This document shows, in pieces, positions 19,643 through 28,227 of a stretch of 64,000 nt of DNA. Every line of letters starts with the position of its first letter. The stretch's first letter is position 1. Under the pieces are notes generated by a model. It had not been told where the DNA came from and did no database searches. It saw only the letters and a list, made by a program, of their open reading frames with translations. The position numbers and the translations under genes are program-made. The DNA comes from Parvularcula bermudensis HTCC2503 (GTDB lineage Bacteria; Pseudomonadota; Alphaproteobacteria; Caulobacterales; Parvularculaceae), in the NCBI RefSeq assembly GCF_000152825.2, contig NC_014414.1:558001-622000 (forward strand), read 5' to 3'.

Positions 19643-21058
19643 ATGACATTCTCATTCTTCGACCGGACCGACCTCCACCAAGATCGCACCCAACGCCTCC
19701 TCGACGACACGCTGACAGGATGTGACGATGGCGAGCTTTTCTTGCAGTTCAGCCAATCTGAAGCGTTCGTTTATGATGATGGGCACTTAAAGACAGCCAG
19801 TTATGACACGGCCCAGGGGTATGGGCTGCGGGCGGTGCTCGATGAGACCACCGCGTATGCGCACAGCTCCGACTTCTCCGAGGAAGGCCTGAAGCGCGCG
19901 GCCCAATCGGTGTCGGCCATCAAATCCGGCCATGGCGGCAGCATTGCGGACGGTCCCGTGCGCACCAATCGGCACCTTTACAGCGACGAGAGCCCGCTGG
20001 CCGGTCTTGCCTTCGATCGCAAGGTTGGGCTCCTCTCCGAAATCGATGCTTATGCCCGAGCAAAGGATCCACGGGTCCGACAGGTCTCGGCTTCCCTGAC
20101 CGGCGAGTGGCGCGTCGTCGAAATCGTCCGGCCCGGCGGCCATATCGTGCGCGATATCCGACCATTGGTCCGCCTGAACGTCAGTGTCACGGCCGGCGAG
20201 GGGGATCGCCAGGAAAGCGGCTCCACGGGGGCCGGTGGCCGCGAGGGCTACAGCCGATTGATCGCGCCCGATTTCTGGCAATCCCAGGTCGACGAAGCGC
20301 TCCGCCGCGCCCTCGTTAACCTCGAAGCGGTCCCCGCCCCTGCCGGGGAAATGCCGGTTGTCCTTGGCCCGGGGTGGACCGGCGTCCTGCTGCACGAGGC
20401 GGTGGGCCACGGGCTTGAGGGCGATTTCAATCGAAAGAAAACCTCCGCTTTCGCAGGTCTTTTGGGCGAAAGGGTCGCAGCGCCGGGAGTTACCGTCATC
20501 GATGATGGCACCCTTGAGGGGCGGCGGGGCTCTCTGACCGTCGATGATGAAGGCACGCCCACCGAAAAAACCGTGCTGATCGAGGACGGTATTCTCAAAG
20601 GCTTCATGCAGGATCGCCTGAATGCCCGCCTCAGCGGCGTGGCCCCCACCGGGAACGGTCGTCGAGAGAGTTTCGAATATGCACCGATGCCGCGGATGAC
20701 CAACACCTATATGCTCGGGGGCGCCTATGATCAGGGCGACCTGATCGAGAGCGTCAAGGACGGTATTTTCGCCGTGAATTTTTCCGGCGGCCAGGTCGAC
20801 ATCACATCGGGTAAGTTCGTCTTTAACTGCACCGAAGCCTATAAGATCGAGAACGGCCGCCTTGGCGCGCCACTCAAGAATGTCGCCCTGATCGGGGATG
20901 GCCCCACCGTGATGCGCCAGGCATCGATGATTGGGAACGATTTCTCGCTCGACCCTGGGGTCGGGGTCTGCGGCAAGGCGGGTCAGGGCGTGCCGGTGGG
21001 GGTCGGCCAGCCCAGCCTGAAGATCGATCGTTTGACCGTCGGGGGCGCCGCCGCTTAA
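19643..21058 (+). CDS. tldD: metalloprotease TldD
   Basis: TldD forms a heterodimeric zinc protease with TldE/PmbA that degrades small peptides. The 471-residue protein contains the zinc-binding HEAVGHGLEGD (His251, Glu252, His256), and the family end motif GNDFSLDPGVGVCGKAGQGVPVGVGQP is intact in overlapping parts. The start ATG gives MTFSFFDRTD; upstream in-frame codons to 19550 lie in a Pro/Arg-rich stretch without family similarity. No pmbA partner is in the window. It diverges from ctaC across about 230 bases. Confidence 0.95.
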   Translation: MTFSFFDRTDLHQDRTQRLLDDTLTGCDDGELFLQFSQSEAFVYDDGHLKTASYDTAQGYGLRAVLDETTAYAHSSDFSEEGLKRAAQSVSAIKSGHGGSIADGPVRTNRHLYSDESPLAGLAFDRKVGLLSEIDAYARAKDPRVRQVSASLTGEWRVVEIVRPGGHIVRDIRPLVRLNVSVTAGEGDRQESGSTGAGGREGYSRLIAPDFWQSQVDEALRRALVNLEAVPAPAGEMPVVLGPGWTGVLLHEAVGHGLEGDFNRKKTSAFAGLLGERVAAPGVTVIDDGTLEGRRGSLTVDDEGTPTEKTVLIEDGILKGFMQDRLNARLSGVAPTGNGRRESFEYAPMPRMTNTYMLGGAYDQGDLIESVKDGIFAVNFSGGQVDITSGKFVFNCTEAYKIENGRLGAPLKNVALIGDGPTVMRQASMIGNDFSLDPGVGVCGKAGQGVPVGVGQPSLKIDRLTVGGAAA

Positions 21059-21072
21059 GGCCCGATCGCCGA

Positions 21073-21546
21073 TTAAGCCGCGCTGGCGCGCAGTTTCCGT
21101 TCGGCCATCACCTCGTCATAGGCGGCATTGATCCGCGCACTTACGACCCTTGCGGCGGCGATAATCTCCTTGTCGAGATCGAGAGACGCCAAGCGATCAG
21201 GATGGGACGCCTTGAGACGTTTCATCCAAGCGGCCCGCAATTCTTCATCACTTGCGGAGGGATCGACGCGGAGCAGCGTGTAGGGGTCGGTCTTGGGGGT
21301 TCCCGTACCACTGGACTCCGCGTCGTCCGCATGGGCCGGGACGACGGCGGCGATTTGCCCCTTCGCCACGACTTCCACGCCTGCATGGGTTTCGATGGGG
21401 ACAAATTGGCGCGTATCGTTCAAGAGATCGGAGATGCGCTCTCCACCGGCGACGAACAACGCGCCTTCGATCGTCCGGCCAGAGGCCAGCGTGATAATGA
21501 CCGGAACTTCGGTCCGTTTCCGTCGAATTTCTGTTTTCTCGAACAT
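21073..21546 (-). CDS. J-domain protein with an uncharacterised N-terminal domain
   Basis: A 157-residue protein. The C-terminal part (about residues 87-150) is a DnaJ-type J domain with the HPD tripeptide at 115-117 (KASHPDRL), so it probably stimulates an Hsp70. The N-terminal part (about 12-70, TEVPVIITLASGRTIEGALFV) looks like a small beta-rich domain of unknown role, ending in ISDLLNDTRQFVPIET. A longer open frame upstream overlaps gluQ and is unlikely; ATG at 21546 begins the conserved part. It has no Gly/Phe or zinc-finger region, so it is not a general DnaJ. Confidence 0.82.
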   Translation of the reverse strand: MFEKTEIRRKRTEVPVIITLASGRTIEGALFVAGGERISDLLNDTRQFVPIETHAGVEVVAKGQIAAVVPAHADDAESSGTGTPKTDPYTLLRVDPSASDEELRAAWMKRLKASHPDRLASLDLDKEIIAAARVVSARINAAYDEVMAERKLRASAA

Positions 21547-21684
21547 ATCCGCCTTCCCGCAGGGCCGATGCACGAAAAAGAGGCTGCAAGGAGAATGCCA
21601 GAGCCGGGTGACGCCCCTAGGGTGAGCCCTGCCCAGCTTGAGGCCTCGACATCGCAGCCCAAGGGCGAAAAAACCGTCACGAAG

Positions 21685-22575
21685 ATGAGAACACGCTTTG
21701 CCCCTTCGCCCACTGGATATCTCCACTTGGGCCATGCCTTTTCCGCCCTGTTGGCCCATCGGACGGCATTGTCCCTCGGCGGGACCTGTCTTTTGCGAAT
21801 CGAAGACATCGACCACACACGCTGTCGTCCCGTCTTTGAAAGCGCCATTTTCGAGGACCTGGCCTGGCTGGGGATGACCTGGCCCCAACCGGTGGTGCGC
21901 CAATCCTCAAGGCTTGCCCACTATGACGAGGCCCTCGCAGGGCTCCTCGACCGGGGGCTCGTCTATCGCTGCTTTCGCTCTCGCGCCGATCTTGCCGAGG
22001 CCGCGTCGGCTCCCCACGGGCCCATCGGCCCGGTTCTGAGGGCCGGCCCCCTCCCCCCGCGACAGGAGCGGGCGCTTCTGGACGCGAAGGAGCCTTTTGC
22101 CTGGCGGCTCTGGAGCGATGAGGTGCGCGCCTATCTTGGGGCTGAGCTCTCGCATCTCAGCGCGACGGCGTGGACTCCTGCAGGCATGCACCATATCCCC
22201 GTCGACCTCGCGGCCGTCGGCGATGTCGTCCTGGGCCGGAAAGATCTGGGCACAAGCTATCACCTCGCCTCAGTCATCGACGATATCGACCAGACCGTGA
22301 GCCATGTGATCCGGGGGGAGGACCTGGCACCGATCGCCGGCCTCCATCGGCTTCTCTATCGCCTGTTCGAGGCGGCGGCACCCGTCTATTACCACCATCC
22401 CCTCATCCTAGGACCTCAGGGCAAAAGGCTGGCGAAACGAGATCAGGCCGAAACCCTGCGGGCCTATCGTGAGCGTGGCGTTACCCCAGACCGGCTTAAG
22501 GCCCGGCTGGGCCTCGACACGACCGTCCTGCCCTTCTCGAACGGCCTATCTCAGACCCGCCCACAGGACCGTTGA
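21685..22575 (+). CDS. gluQ: glutamyl-Q tRNA(Asp) synthetase
   Basis: A truncated glutamyl-tRNA synthetase paralogue that attaches glutamate to queuosine at position 34 of tRNA(Asp). The 296-residue length fits, with the catalytic fold but no anticodon-binding domain. The HIGH-class motif is FAPSPTGYLHLGHAFSA, and the KMSKS equivalent is KRLAKRDQAE, typical of this subfamily. The zinc-site cysteines of the E. coli enzyme (C-x-C) are reduced to YRCFRS, so zinc is probably absent. The ATG at 21685 was chosen because the domain begins there. Its 3' end overlaps the convergent DnaA-like gene by 25 bases. Confidence 0.92.
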   Translation: MRTRFAPSPTGYLHLGHAFSALLAHRTALSLGGTCLLRIEDIDHTRCRPVFESAIFEDLAWLGMTWPQPVVRQSSRLAHYDEALAGLLDRGLVYRCFRSRADLAEAASAPHGPIGPVLRAGPLPPRQERALLDAKEPFAWRLWSDEVRAYLGAELSHLSATAWTPAGMHHIPVDLAAVGDVVLGRKDLGTSYHLASVIDDIDQTVSHVIRGEDLAPIAGLHRLLYRLFEAAAPVYYHHPLILGPQGKRLAKRDQAETLRAYRERGVTPDRLKARLGLDTTVLPFSNGLSQTRPQDR

Positions 22576-22952
22576 TCGATAAGGACAGCGAGGCAACCGC
22601 ATCGATCGACCTTGCGACCGATCCGTAGACGGTTCAACTGGTCGAGCCTTTCTTCTAGCTTGGTGATGCGTGCGTCGAACGCGTAATCATCCCGCCTGTC
22701 CTCGACCACCGCACAGGCATGGGCAACGGTCGTCCGTTCCCGGCCGAACGCCTCCGCAACTTCATTGTATGTGAGCTGATAGACAACATGGGCTAGATAC
22801 ATCGCCACCTGCCGCGCAAAGGCGATAGGGGCCTTTGCCCTACTCGCGCCCATCATCTCATCCTCAGATACTCCAAACTCTCCCGCGACGAGCCGACGCG
22901 CCGTAAAGGCGTGCCAGTTCACTTCGTCGCCTGTCGCACTGCCCTGCGTCAT
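22551..22952 (-). CDS. stand-alone DnaA domain-IV (DnaA-box-binding) protein
   Basis: A 133-residue protein that is mostly the C-terminal DNA-binding domain of DnaA. The DnaA helix-turn-helix signature reads FGRERTTVAHACAVVE (residues 69-84), and the preceding helices ARQVAMYLAHVVYQLTYNEVAEA match the domain. No AAA+ ATPase domain exists, so it cannot open an origin. It could compete for or bind DnaA boxes, or act as a transcription factor. A ~25-residue basic tail follows. It is not phage-associated here. Confidence 0.85.
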   Translation of the reverse strand: MTQGSATGDEVNWHAFTARRLVAGEFGVSEDEMMGASRAKAPIAFARQVAMYLAHVVYQLTYNEVAEAFGRERTTVAHACAVVEDRRDDYAFDARITKLEERLDQLNRLRIGRKVDRCGCLAVLIDQRSCGRV

Positions 22953-23109
22953 GGCCGACTCCTAGTGTCTGCAAAAGCCGAACAAATCTCCGGCTGCATG
23001 AATATAGTCTACACAACCGAGGCGAGGATAAGTTTAAGAGCAAATATTTTTCTTGGGGCGAATTGTCTTCATTCGGTTAAAGACTTCGACAACTAATCTT
23101 TCGATTTCG

Positions 23110-24873
23110 TCAGCGCGCAAAGTAAACCGAGAAGAGCACGACACCGAGGACTATTGCCGTCGTCAAGGCAGTGTACCCCACCGGCCAGGTTCGTGCCATG
23201 CGACCTTCAGGGCCGTGGGAATAATAAAGGCGGGATACCATCGCTTGGACCCCCTGGCTGATCACGCCCCAAACCGCATGCCATAGAGATGCTGTCACGC
23301 TGACACTCAGCAAGAGGAGCGACTTCCCCGGAACTCGCCAGAGCCAATCGACATCGACCACTGGCGTGCGACGCGCCACCGGATAGACACCCAGTCGATA
23401 GAGAACCGCAAAGGTCAGGACGGCGCCGAGAACGAGCTGTAATTGAGCGGTCACATGTCCCCAGCTGAAGGCGTGATAGTCAGTCTCGTAGGGGAGTATC
23501 GCCTCCAGCAGATCGGGACGGACACCGATCAAAATCGACAGCCCCGCGGCCATCCCCATGGCGATCATCATCGGCGCGGGCGCCTCCTCAGGGCGCCGCT
23601 GACCGGTGCGGGAAGGCGCAAAGCGGTCGGTGGCGAAAAAGGCAAAGAAAGGCACGCGGATCCCTGAATTCTCCACAACCCCCGCACTGGCGATCAACAA
23701 AAGGGTATAGACCCAGATAAGATGCGCCTCCGAGGCGGCCCCGGTAATCATGCTCTTGGTGATAAAGCCCGAGAAGAGCGGCACCGCCGACGTCGCAAAG
23801 GCCGCCACCAGGCAAAAACCCGCCGTCCAGGGCATCGATTTGTGCAGCCCCCCAAGCTCACTCGCTCGGGTCGTCCCCGTACGAAGTAATACGGCTCCCA
23901 TGCTCATAAAGAGAAGCGCCTTGTAAAGGATATGGATGAAGGCATGGGCAGCGGCGCCATTGATCGCGAGCGGCGTCCCGATTCCCACCGCGCAAACCAA
24001 AAAGCCAAGTTGGACATTGAGGGCATGGGCCAGAACCTTCCGCAGATCATCCTCGAGTAAGGCAAAGAGGAGCGGGAAAAGCGCCATGGCAACGCCTATT
24101 CCGATCAGGAGGTCGAGTCCGGCGAAACTGCGCGCCAGGGCATAGATCGCCAATTTCGTCGTGAAGGCGGAGAGGATAACGGCGCCAACGGCCGATGCCT
24201 TGGGATAGGTGTCCGGTAGCCATGTATGGACAAGGGGGAAGGCCGCCTTGATCGCGAAGCTGGCAAGGATCAGCAGCGCGGCGAGATTGAGGGCCCCGGC
24301 CTCATCCCAGAGCGACAAGGCGCCGAAGGTGAGATCTCCGCCCTGCCCCCAGACAAGCACCACCCCTGTGAGCAGAAGAAGGCCGGAGAAAACATGCAAG
24401 ACCAGGTAACGGACCCCGGCAAAGGTCGCCTCCTTGGTGCCCGCCTGCCAGATGATGAAAACAGACGATAGCGCCGCCGCTTCCCAAAAGAAGAAGAGGG
24501 TCAAGAGGTCGCCGGCAAGGGCGCCACCAATCGCTGACCCCGCATAGATCAGCCCCGTTGAGGCCTCCACACGCGTGGCATGGCGCCAGCCGTAAATGAC
24601 GTTCAGGAACCCGGCAATCGTAAAAATCAGGGCAAAGACGAAGCTGAGGCGGTCCACCCTGACCGTGGTCATCTCAAAGTCGAGGATCGACCATGCGCCG
24701 TAAAGTCTCTGCCCCCCGATCTCCGGCACGCCATAGGCCAAGAGATGGAGGAGACCTGCGCCCATGGCGACAAGGCCGATGAGGTTCCGTCCCGCTCTGG
24801 GGAGGAAAAGGGCCAATAGCCCAAGGGCCATAACAATCGCCGCCGGAGACCAATCGAGGGGGAAGGGAGTCAT
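23110..24873 (-). CDS. Mrp-type antiporter subunit D homologue (third D-like subunit)
   Basis: A 587-residue proton-translocating membrane protein of the NuoL/M/N-MrpD superfamily with about 14-16 helices. Key charged residues are visible: Glu in FFFWEAAALSSVFIIW and Lys in ASFAIKAAFPLVHTWLPDTYP, followed by the Lys-bearing helix AFTTKLAIYALARSF. It is the last gene of the Mrp operon and overlaps the preceding small gene by 4 bases. A C-terminal extension of two or three extra helices makes it longer than the canonical ~500-residue MrpD. Confidence 0.9.
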   Translation of the reverse strand: MTPFPLDWSPAAIVMALGLLALFLPRAGRNLIGLVAMGAGLLHLLAYGVPEIGGQRLYGAWSILDFEMTTVRVDRLSFVFALIFTIAGFLNVIYGWRHATRVEASTGLIYAGSAIGGALAGDLLTLFFFWEAAALSSVFIIWQAGTKEATFAGVRYLVLHVFSGLLLLTGVVLVWGQGGDLTFGALSLWDEAGALNLAALLILASFAIKAAFPLVHTWLPDTYPKASAVGAVILSAFTTKLAIYALARSFAGLDLLIGIGVAMALFPLLFALLEDDLRKVLAHALNVQLGFLVCAVGIGTPLAINGAAAHAFIHILYKALLFMSMGAVLLRTGTTRASELGGLHKSMPWTAGFCLVAAFATSAVPLFSGFITKSMITGAASEAHLIWVYTLLLIASAGVVENSGIRVPFFAFFATDRFAPSRTGQRRPEEAPAPMMIAMGMAAGLSILIGVRPDLLEAILPYETDYHAFSWGHVTAQLQLVLGAVLTFAVLYRLGVYPVARRTPVVDVDWLWRVPGKSLLLLSVSVTASLWHAVWGVISQGVQAMVSRLYYSHGPEGRMARTWPVGYTALTTAIVLGVVLFSVYFAR

Positions 24874-25241
24874 GCGCGCCCTCCCCTGTCGCCTTCGTCC
24901 GACACCGCTTTATCCGCCTTAGGGCCATAAGGCTCAGAGGCGCCCGAGAGGAGGGGGGCCAGCACACGGCCGACCGCAACGAGAAGAAGGAAGCCAAGGA
25001 TCCCCAGACTGGCGTAGAACGCCGGAAAGTGATCCGCCGCGGCGCCAAGAAGCCCGGCAAAGCCGGTCTTGCCGTCGAAATGCGGCTTATAGACCATAAG
25101 CCCATTCATGCCGAGAATGACGCCGGCCCCAAGGGTCAAAATGAAGCCGCCGACAAGCCCCCCCCCTACCAGTCGCCGGGTGAAGGGGCGGTCCAAGAGC
25201 GATTGCTCATCGGATGGCAGGCTGGGTTGGCGATCGCTCAT
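24870..25241 (-). CDS. small two-helix membrane protein of the Mrp operon
   Basis: A 123-residue protein with membrane helices at about 26-47 (GGGLVGGFILTLGAGVILGM) and 76-97, a loop containing MVYKPHFDGKTG and a charged C-terminal tail. I do not recognise a family. It overlaps the upstream NuoL-like gene by 4 bases (ATGA) and the downstream D-like gene by 4, so it is translated within the operon. The longer open frame upstream is the shadow of the neighbouring gene. A structural or assembly role in the antiporter is an inference from position. Confidence 0.75.
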   Translation of the reverse strand: MSDRQPSLPSDEQSLLDRPFTRRLVGGGLVGGFILTLGAGVILGMNGLMVYKPHFDGKTGFAGLLGAAADHFPAFYASLGILGFLLLVAVGRVLAPLLSGASEPYGPKADKAVSDEGDRGGRA

Positions 25242-26725
25242 TGTCCACCTCCTCCAACAAGGGGGGCAAGATAATCGAGAAGACCGTCCATCGCGAAGAA
25301 GAGGACGATCGTCCCCACCCCAGTGAGTGTCAGAGGGATAAGACAAAAGATCGGCGCCTCCCGAACCCCTGGCTTCATCCCTGGGGGCGGCGGGTCGGTG
25401 AACGCTCTGATCGCCGGGGTCAACAGATAGACGATATTCATCAATGAAGAGAGGATCAGTACCGCAAAGACCAATTGGTGCCCCGCATCCATCGCACCGA
25501 CCATCAGCAGAAATTTCGGCCACGTCCCGGCCAGCGGCGGCAAGCCAATGATTGAGCAGGCGCCGACAATATACATCGTCCAAGTCAACGGCATGGCGCG
25601 GCCCGTGCCCCGCATATCCGAGATCAAAGACAGATGCGCCGCCGTGTAGATCGCCCCAGCGCACATGAAGAGGGTCATCTTACCGAGCGCATGGGCCGCA
25701 ATCTGGCTGGCGCCGCCCAAAACCCCGTATTGCGTCGCGAGCAATGCCCCAAGGGTGACATAGGAGAGCTGGCTGACCGTGGAATACGCAAGGCGTGCCT
25801 TGAGATTGTCCTGGGTCATGGCGATGGCCGAGGCGGCGAGAATCGAAAACGCCGCAATCACGATAAAAATATCGGTAAGGTCAGCCTCTCTCAGGACATC
25901 CATGCCGAAGACATAAAGAGCAATCTTCAGGACACCGAACACCCCCGCCTTCACGACCGCAACGGCGTGAAGAAACGCCGACACCGGGGTCGGGGCCACC
26001 ATGGCGTTGGGCAGCCAAGGATGGACGGGCATGAGGGCAGCCTTACCGATCCCGAAAAGATAAAGCCCCAACAGCACAGCCGGCAGCAATCCCCTGAAAT
26101 CCGGGCTCCCCGCCAAAACGCCGCCGGGCACGAAATCGGTTGTCCCGGTCAATACCCATGTCCAGATGATCGCGGGCAATAACAGGCCGATCGACGTGCC
26201 GATCAAAATGCCAAGATAGATGGCCCCGCCGCGCTTGGCCGCCTGGTTCTCCTTGTGCGTCACAAGGGGAAAGGTCGAGAGGGTCAGGATCTCGTAAAAG
26301 GTAAAGAAGGTCAGGAGATTGCCGGCAAAGGCAATACCGATAGCCGCGGCGATCGCGATGGCGAAGCAGCCGTAAAAGCGTGTTTGGTGCGCCTCCCCGT
26401 TTCCTCGCATATAGCCGATAGAGTAAAGCGAGTTGACGATATAAAGCCCCGAGGCAATCACCGCGAACATTGCGCCCAAGGGCTCCGCCTGAAAGCTCAG
26501 GGACAGGCCGGGCAGGATTTCGAACAGGGTCACCGTTGGACGCGCGCCCTGACCGACGGCGCCGGCAACATTCAGCACAAAGAGAAACGTAACCGCCGCG
26601 AAGCCCAAAATGACGGTTTCCCGCAGGTTCGGCGCGCGATCGGCCAGAAGGATACCGAAAAAAGAGATCAGGGGCAGGAACAATGCATAAAGAATGCTGT
26701 GCTCGGGCGTAATGGGAAGGATCAT
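25238..26725 (-). CDS. NuoL/MrpA N-terminal-like proton-translocating subunit
   Basis: A 495-residue, roughly 14-helix antiporter-like subunit. The segment PTPVSAFLHAVAVVKAGVF resembles MrpA and NuoL (S-A-x-L-H-A/S-x-x-x-V-K-A-G) more than MrpD. The Glu in FFTFYEILTLSTFPLV and Lys in GIGKAALMPVHPWLPN are the conserved channel residues. Together with the DUF4040 protein of the same operon it could constitute a split MrpA. It overlaps both neighbours by 4 bases. Confidence 0.88.
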   Translation of the reverse strand: MILPITPEHSILYALFLPLISFFGILLADRAPNLRETVILGFAAVTFLFVLNVAGAVGQGARPTVTLFEILPGLSLSFQAEPLGAMFAVIASGLYIVNSLYSIGYMRGNGEAHQTRFYGCFAIAIAAAIGIAFAGNLLTFFTFYEILTLSTFPLVTHKENQAAKRGGAIYLGILIGTSIGLLLPAIIWTWVLTGTTDFVPGGVLAGSPDFRGLLPAVLLGLYLFGIGKAALMPVHPWLPNAMVAPTPVSAFLHAVAVVKAGVFGVLKIALYVFGMDVLREADLTDIFIVIAAFSILAASAIAMTQDNLKARLAYSTVSQLSYVTLGALLATQYGVLGGASQIAAHALGKMTLFMCAGAIYTAAHLSLISDMRGTGRAMPLTWTMYIVGACSIIGLPPLAGTWPKFLLMVGAMDAGHQLVFAVLILSSLMNIVYLLTPAIRAFTDPPPPGMKPGVREAPIFCLIPLTLTGVGTIVLFFAMDGLLDYLAPLVGGGGQ

Positions 26726-28227
26726 CGGCCAAGCCCCTCCCGTGTAAGAATGTCCGCTGCGTGATCAGCCAGTGCGATCAACCCTTCGGCATCAAACCCG
26801 ACATAGAGATTGGCGAAGGTCATCAACCCCATGGGGATCAACATGCCAAGGGGCACGGAGGATCTGATCTTCACCTGATTTTCAGGTGGGGGATCGAGCA
26901 GGATCGCATAGGCCACCCGCCCGACATAGGCGACGGCGATCAGCGACGATACGACCACAAATCCCACCAGCAGAAGTGAGGGGACCGGCAAGGTTGCCGC
27001 CAAGGCCGCCTCGATCAGGACATATTTTGAGACGAACCCAGCCGTGAACGGCACGCCGATCAGGCTTAGCCCCGCCGAGATAAAACAGCAGGCGGTGAAT
27101 GGCATCGTCTTGAAGAGGCCCCGATAGGCGGCGATCCTGTGCGACCCCACGGCATAGAACACCGCCCCCACCGCCATGAACAGCGCCGCCTTCATCAGGG
27201 CATGATTGAAAACGTGCACAATGGACGCCGAAACGCCATCACTGGTGGCAATGGAAATGCCAAGCAGCATGTAGCCGACCTGGGCAACCGAACTGAACGC
27301 CAGGATTTGCTTCACATCGTCCCGGAACACCGCAATCAACGAGGCGATCACCATCCCCGCAAGACCGAAAGCCATCAGAAGGAAGAGGGCGGTTTCGAGA
27401 AACGGGAAAGTAAAGCCGAATACGGTGAACAAGAATCGCATCAGCGCGTAAATCGCCGCCTTGGTCGAGGTCGCGGCCAGGATCGCCGTGACGACGGACG
27501 GCGCGAAGGTATAGGCGTCGGGCAACCAACGGTGCATGGGGAACATGGCAAGCTTGAGGGCCAGCCCCGTCACGACAAAAGCGAACCCGGCACGGACGAC
27601 CCGATCGTCCTGCCCGCTCAAGCGCTCATGAAGGTCAATCATATTAAGGGTGCCGGTCGCCTGATAGAGAAGGCCGATCCCGATGACGAAGAATGTCGCG
27701 CCGATGGTGCCGAGCACCAGATAGGTGAAGGCCGCGGTCAAGGCGCGCCGGTCCTGACGCGCCCCCATCGCCACCAGCGTATAGGTAGAGAGCGAGCTGA
27801 TTTCGAGGAAAACGAACAGGTTGAAGGCATCCCCCGTCGCAACAACCCCAAGAAGCCCCGCCACGGAGACCAAAATCATCCCATAAATATGAGAGGATTG
27901 GACAGCCGATGTCTCCCGCGCCAAGCTCTGCCGCGCGAAGGGAAGAACCGCCGCCGCAATCCCGCTGATCAGGGCCATGACCAAAGCCCCGAGGACATCG
28001 ATACGATAGACGATGCCCAGGGGGGCGGGCCAACCGCCCAGGGCATAGTCGACGACATCGACCGAGCGCACCTGCACCAGGAGCGCCGCCGCCGCCCAAA
28101 AGGAGAGCCAGGCGATCAACGTGGCGAAGGCCCAGGGGAGATTGCCCCGGGGCAACAGCACGCAAATCGGCGCCGCCAGAAGCGGCAGGAGCACGGGAAG
28201 GACGGCAAGATGGTCGGCCAAGGTCAC
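26722..28227 (-). CDS. mnhD: Na+/H+ antiporter subunit D
   Basis: A 501-residue MrpD/MnhD of canonical length. Conserved Glu in FLEISSLSTYTLVAMG and Lys in GLALKLAMFPMHRWLPDAY, then the MrpD-type helix AATSTKAAIYALMRFLF. It is required with MrpA for proton uptake coupled to Na+ export. It sits directly after the MrpC-like gene, the order found in mrp operons, with 4-base overlaps on both sides. Confidence 0.92.
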   Translation of the reverse strand: MTLADHLAVLPVLLPLLAAPICVLLPRGNLPWAFATLIAWLSFWAAAALLVQVRSVDVVDYALGGWPAPLGIVYRIDVLGALVMALISGIAAAVLPFARQSLARETSAVQSSHIYGMILVSVAGLLGVVATGDAFNLFVFLEISSLSTYTLVAMGARQDRRALTAAFTYLVLGTIGATFFVIGIGLLYQATGTLNMIDLHERLSGQDDRVVRAGFAFVVTGLALKLAMFPMHRWLPDAYTFAPSVVTAILAATSTKAAIYALMRFLFTVFGFTFPFLETALFLLMAFGLAGMVIASLIAVFRDDVKQILAFSSVAQVGYMLLGISIATSDGVSASIVHVFNHALMKAALFMAVGAVFYAVGSHRIAAYRGLFKTMPFTACCFISAGLSLIGVPFTAGFVSKYVLIEAALAATLPVPSLLLVGFVVVSSLIAVAYVGRVAYAILLDPPPENQVKIRSSVPLGMLIPMGLMTFANLYVGFDAEGLIALADHAADILTREGLGR

